Below are positions 22,293 to 22,465 of a stretch of 22,465 bases of DNA, in pieces. The stretch is from Gp13-AA77 sp035946575 (GTDB lineage: Bacteria; Acidobacteriota; Terriglobia; UBA7540). Location: the NCBI GenBank assembly GCA_035946575.1, contig DASYZG010000108.1, forward strand, positions 1 to 22,465. The letters run 5' to 3'. Under the pieces are notes generated by a model. The model had not been told where the DNA came from. It searched no databases and was given only the letters and a program-made list of their open reading frames with translations. Each line of letters begins with the position of its first letter. Positions within the stretch are counted from its first letter, which is position 1. Both the position numbers and the translations under genes were made by a program.

Positions 22293-22465
22293 TCACAGAG
22301 CAGTCGCATGGATTCGCTGGGCGACGCGAGGACGCGCACGCTCCCCGGTGAGAGCGGGCGAAACCCTTCTGTCCATCGCGACGCTGAGAGTGTAGGCCAA
22401 ATCGCGCGGCGCCATCGGCGGAACAATGAAATCCGCCGCGCCGGCGTCCTGGGTGTCGAGATACA
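22293..22465 (-). CDS. Response-regulator receiver-like protein, 3' end only
   Basis: Only the last 56 residues are in the window; the start lies beyond the right edge. YLDTQDAGAADFIVPPMAPRDLAYTLSVAMDRR reads like the end of a CheY-type receiver domain (Ala-Gly-Ala-x-Asp-Phe-Ile, then a Pro, then a final helix). The usual Lys of the Lys-Pro pair is Pro here, so phosphorylation-dependent switching may be lost, as in atypical receivers. About 23 Arg/Ala-rich residues follow, so no output domain lies C-terminal to it. It points in the same direction as the TadG/TadE operon but is separated by 478 bp. The call rests on a short segment. Confidence 0.5.
   Translation of the reverse strand, partial: YLDTQDAGAADFIVPPMAPRDLAYTLSVAMDRRVSPALTGERARPRVAQRIHATAL

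Noticed and set aside
1..22465. CRISPR arrays, transposases, integrases, tRNA or rRNA genes
   Set aside because: No spaced identical repeats, no mobile-element protein motifs and no tRNA- or rRNA-like sequence were recognised on either strand.

Overview
The window most likely comes from an Acidobacteriota chromosome (Terriglobia/Koribacter-like). The main evidence is a PadR-type regulator followed by two ~885-residue duplicated FtsX/MacB-type permeases with no ABC ATPase next to them. That is the ADOP arrangement (acidobacterial duplicated orphan permease), whose paralogous families are known from this phylum. High GC, Shine-Dalgarno starts, many small single-gene transcription units and a TadE/TadG cluster fit the same assignment. 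No tRNA, rRNA, CRISPR array, insertion sequence or phage gene was seen.

Layout. (1) 131-5844, minus: operon padR - ADOP permease - ADOP permease. (2) 5950-7518, plus: a divergent 14-TM DHA2/EmrB-type exporter. It is separated from padR by a 105-bp region holding a perfect 13-bp inverted repeat, the obvious PadR operator candidate. (3) 7519-8123: a 605-bp gene-free stretch with two small tandem repeats. (4) 8124-11371, plus: a glutamine-hydrolysing asparagine synthase and a family-4 glycosyltransferase, a pair typical of surface-polysaccharide loci. (5) 11470-13917, minus: an RsuA/RluB-family pseudouridine synthase with an unusual insert, an MlaF-like ABC ATPase and a MobA-like guanylyltransferase. 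(6) 14061-16902: a lipoprotein MsrA, a convergent AhpD-like protein, a YqeY-family protein, a four-helix membrane protein and a YjbQ/UPF0047 protein. (7) 16969-21814, minus: three tandem TadG-like secreted proteins followed by two TadE-like pseudopilin-like proteins, apparently one operon. (8) 22293-22465, minus: the 3' end of a receiver-like gene running off the right edge.

Two observations stand out. First, several gene borders carry arrays of degenerate 7-bp words (general form NNNRTCN). At three of them (padR, the first ADOP gene, asnB) the stop codon of the upstream gene lies inside the array, and a fourth array encodes the N-terminus of the glycosyltransferase. Second, the three TadG-like paralogues share an N-terminal TadG helix, four conserved cysteines, a Pro/Thr-rich hinge and a Gly/Ser/Thr-rich beta-repeat body. 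They end in an identical Leu-Ala-Glu whose GCGGAG codons appear to serve as the ribosome-binding site of the next gene at two junctions. These genes lie apart from any visible Tad secretion ATPase and may build a surface structure that has not been described.

All calls come from reading sequence and translations by eye. Family assignments rest on recognisable motifs, and no database search was run.
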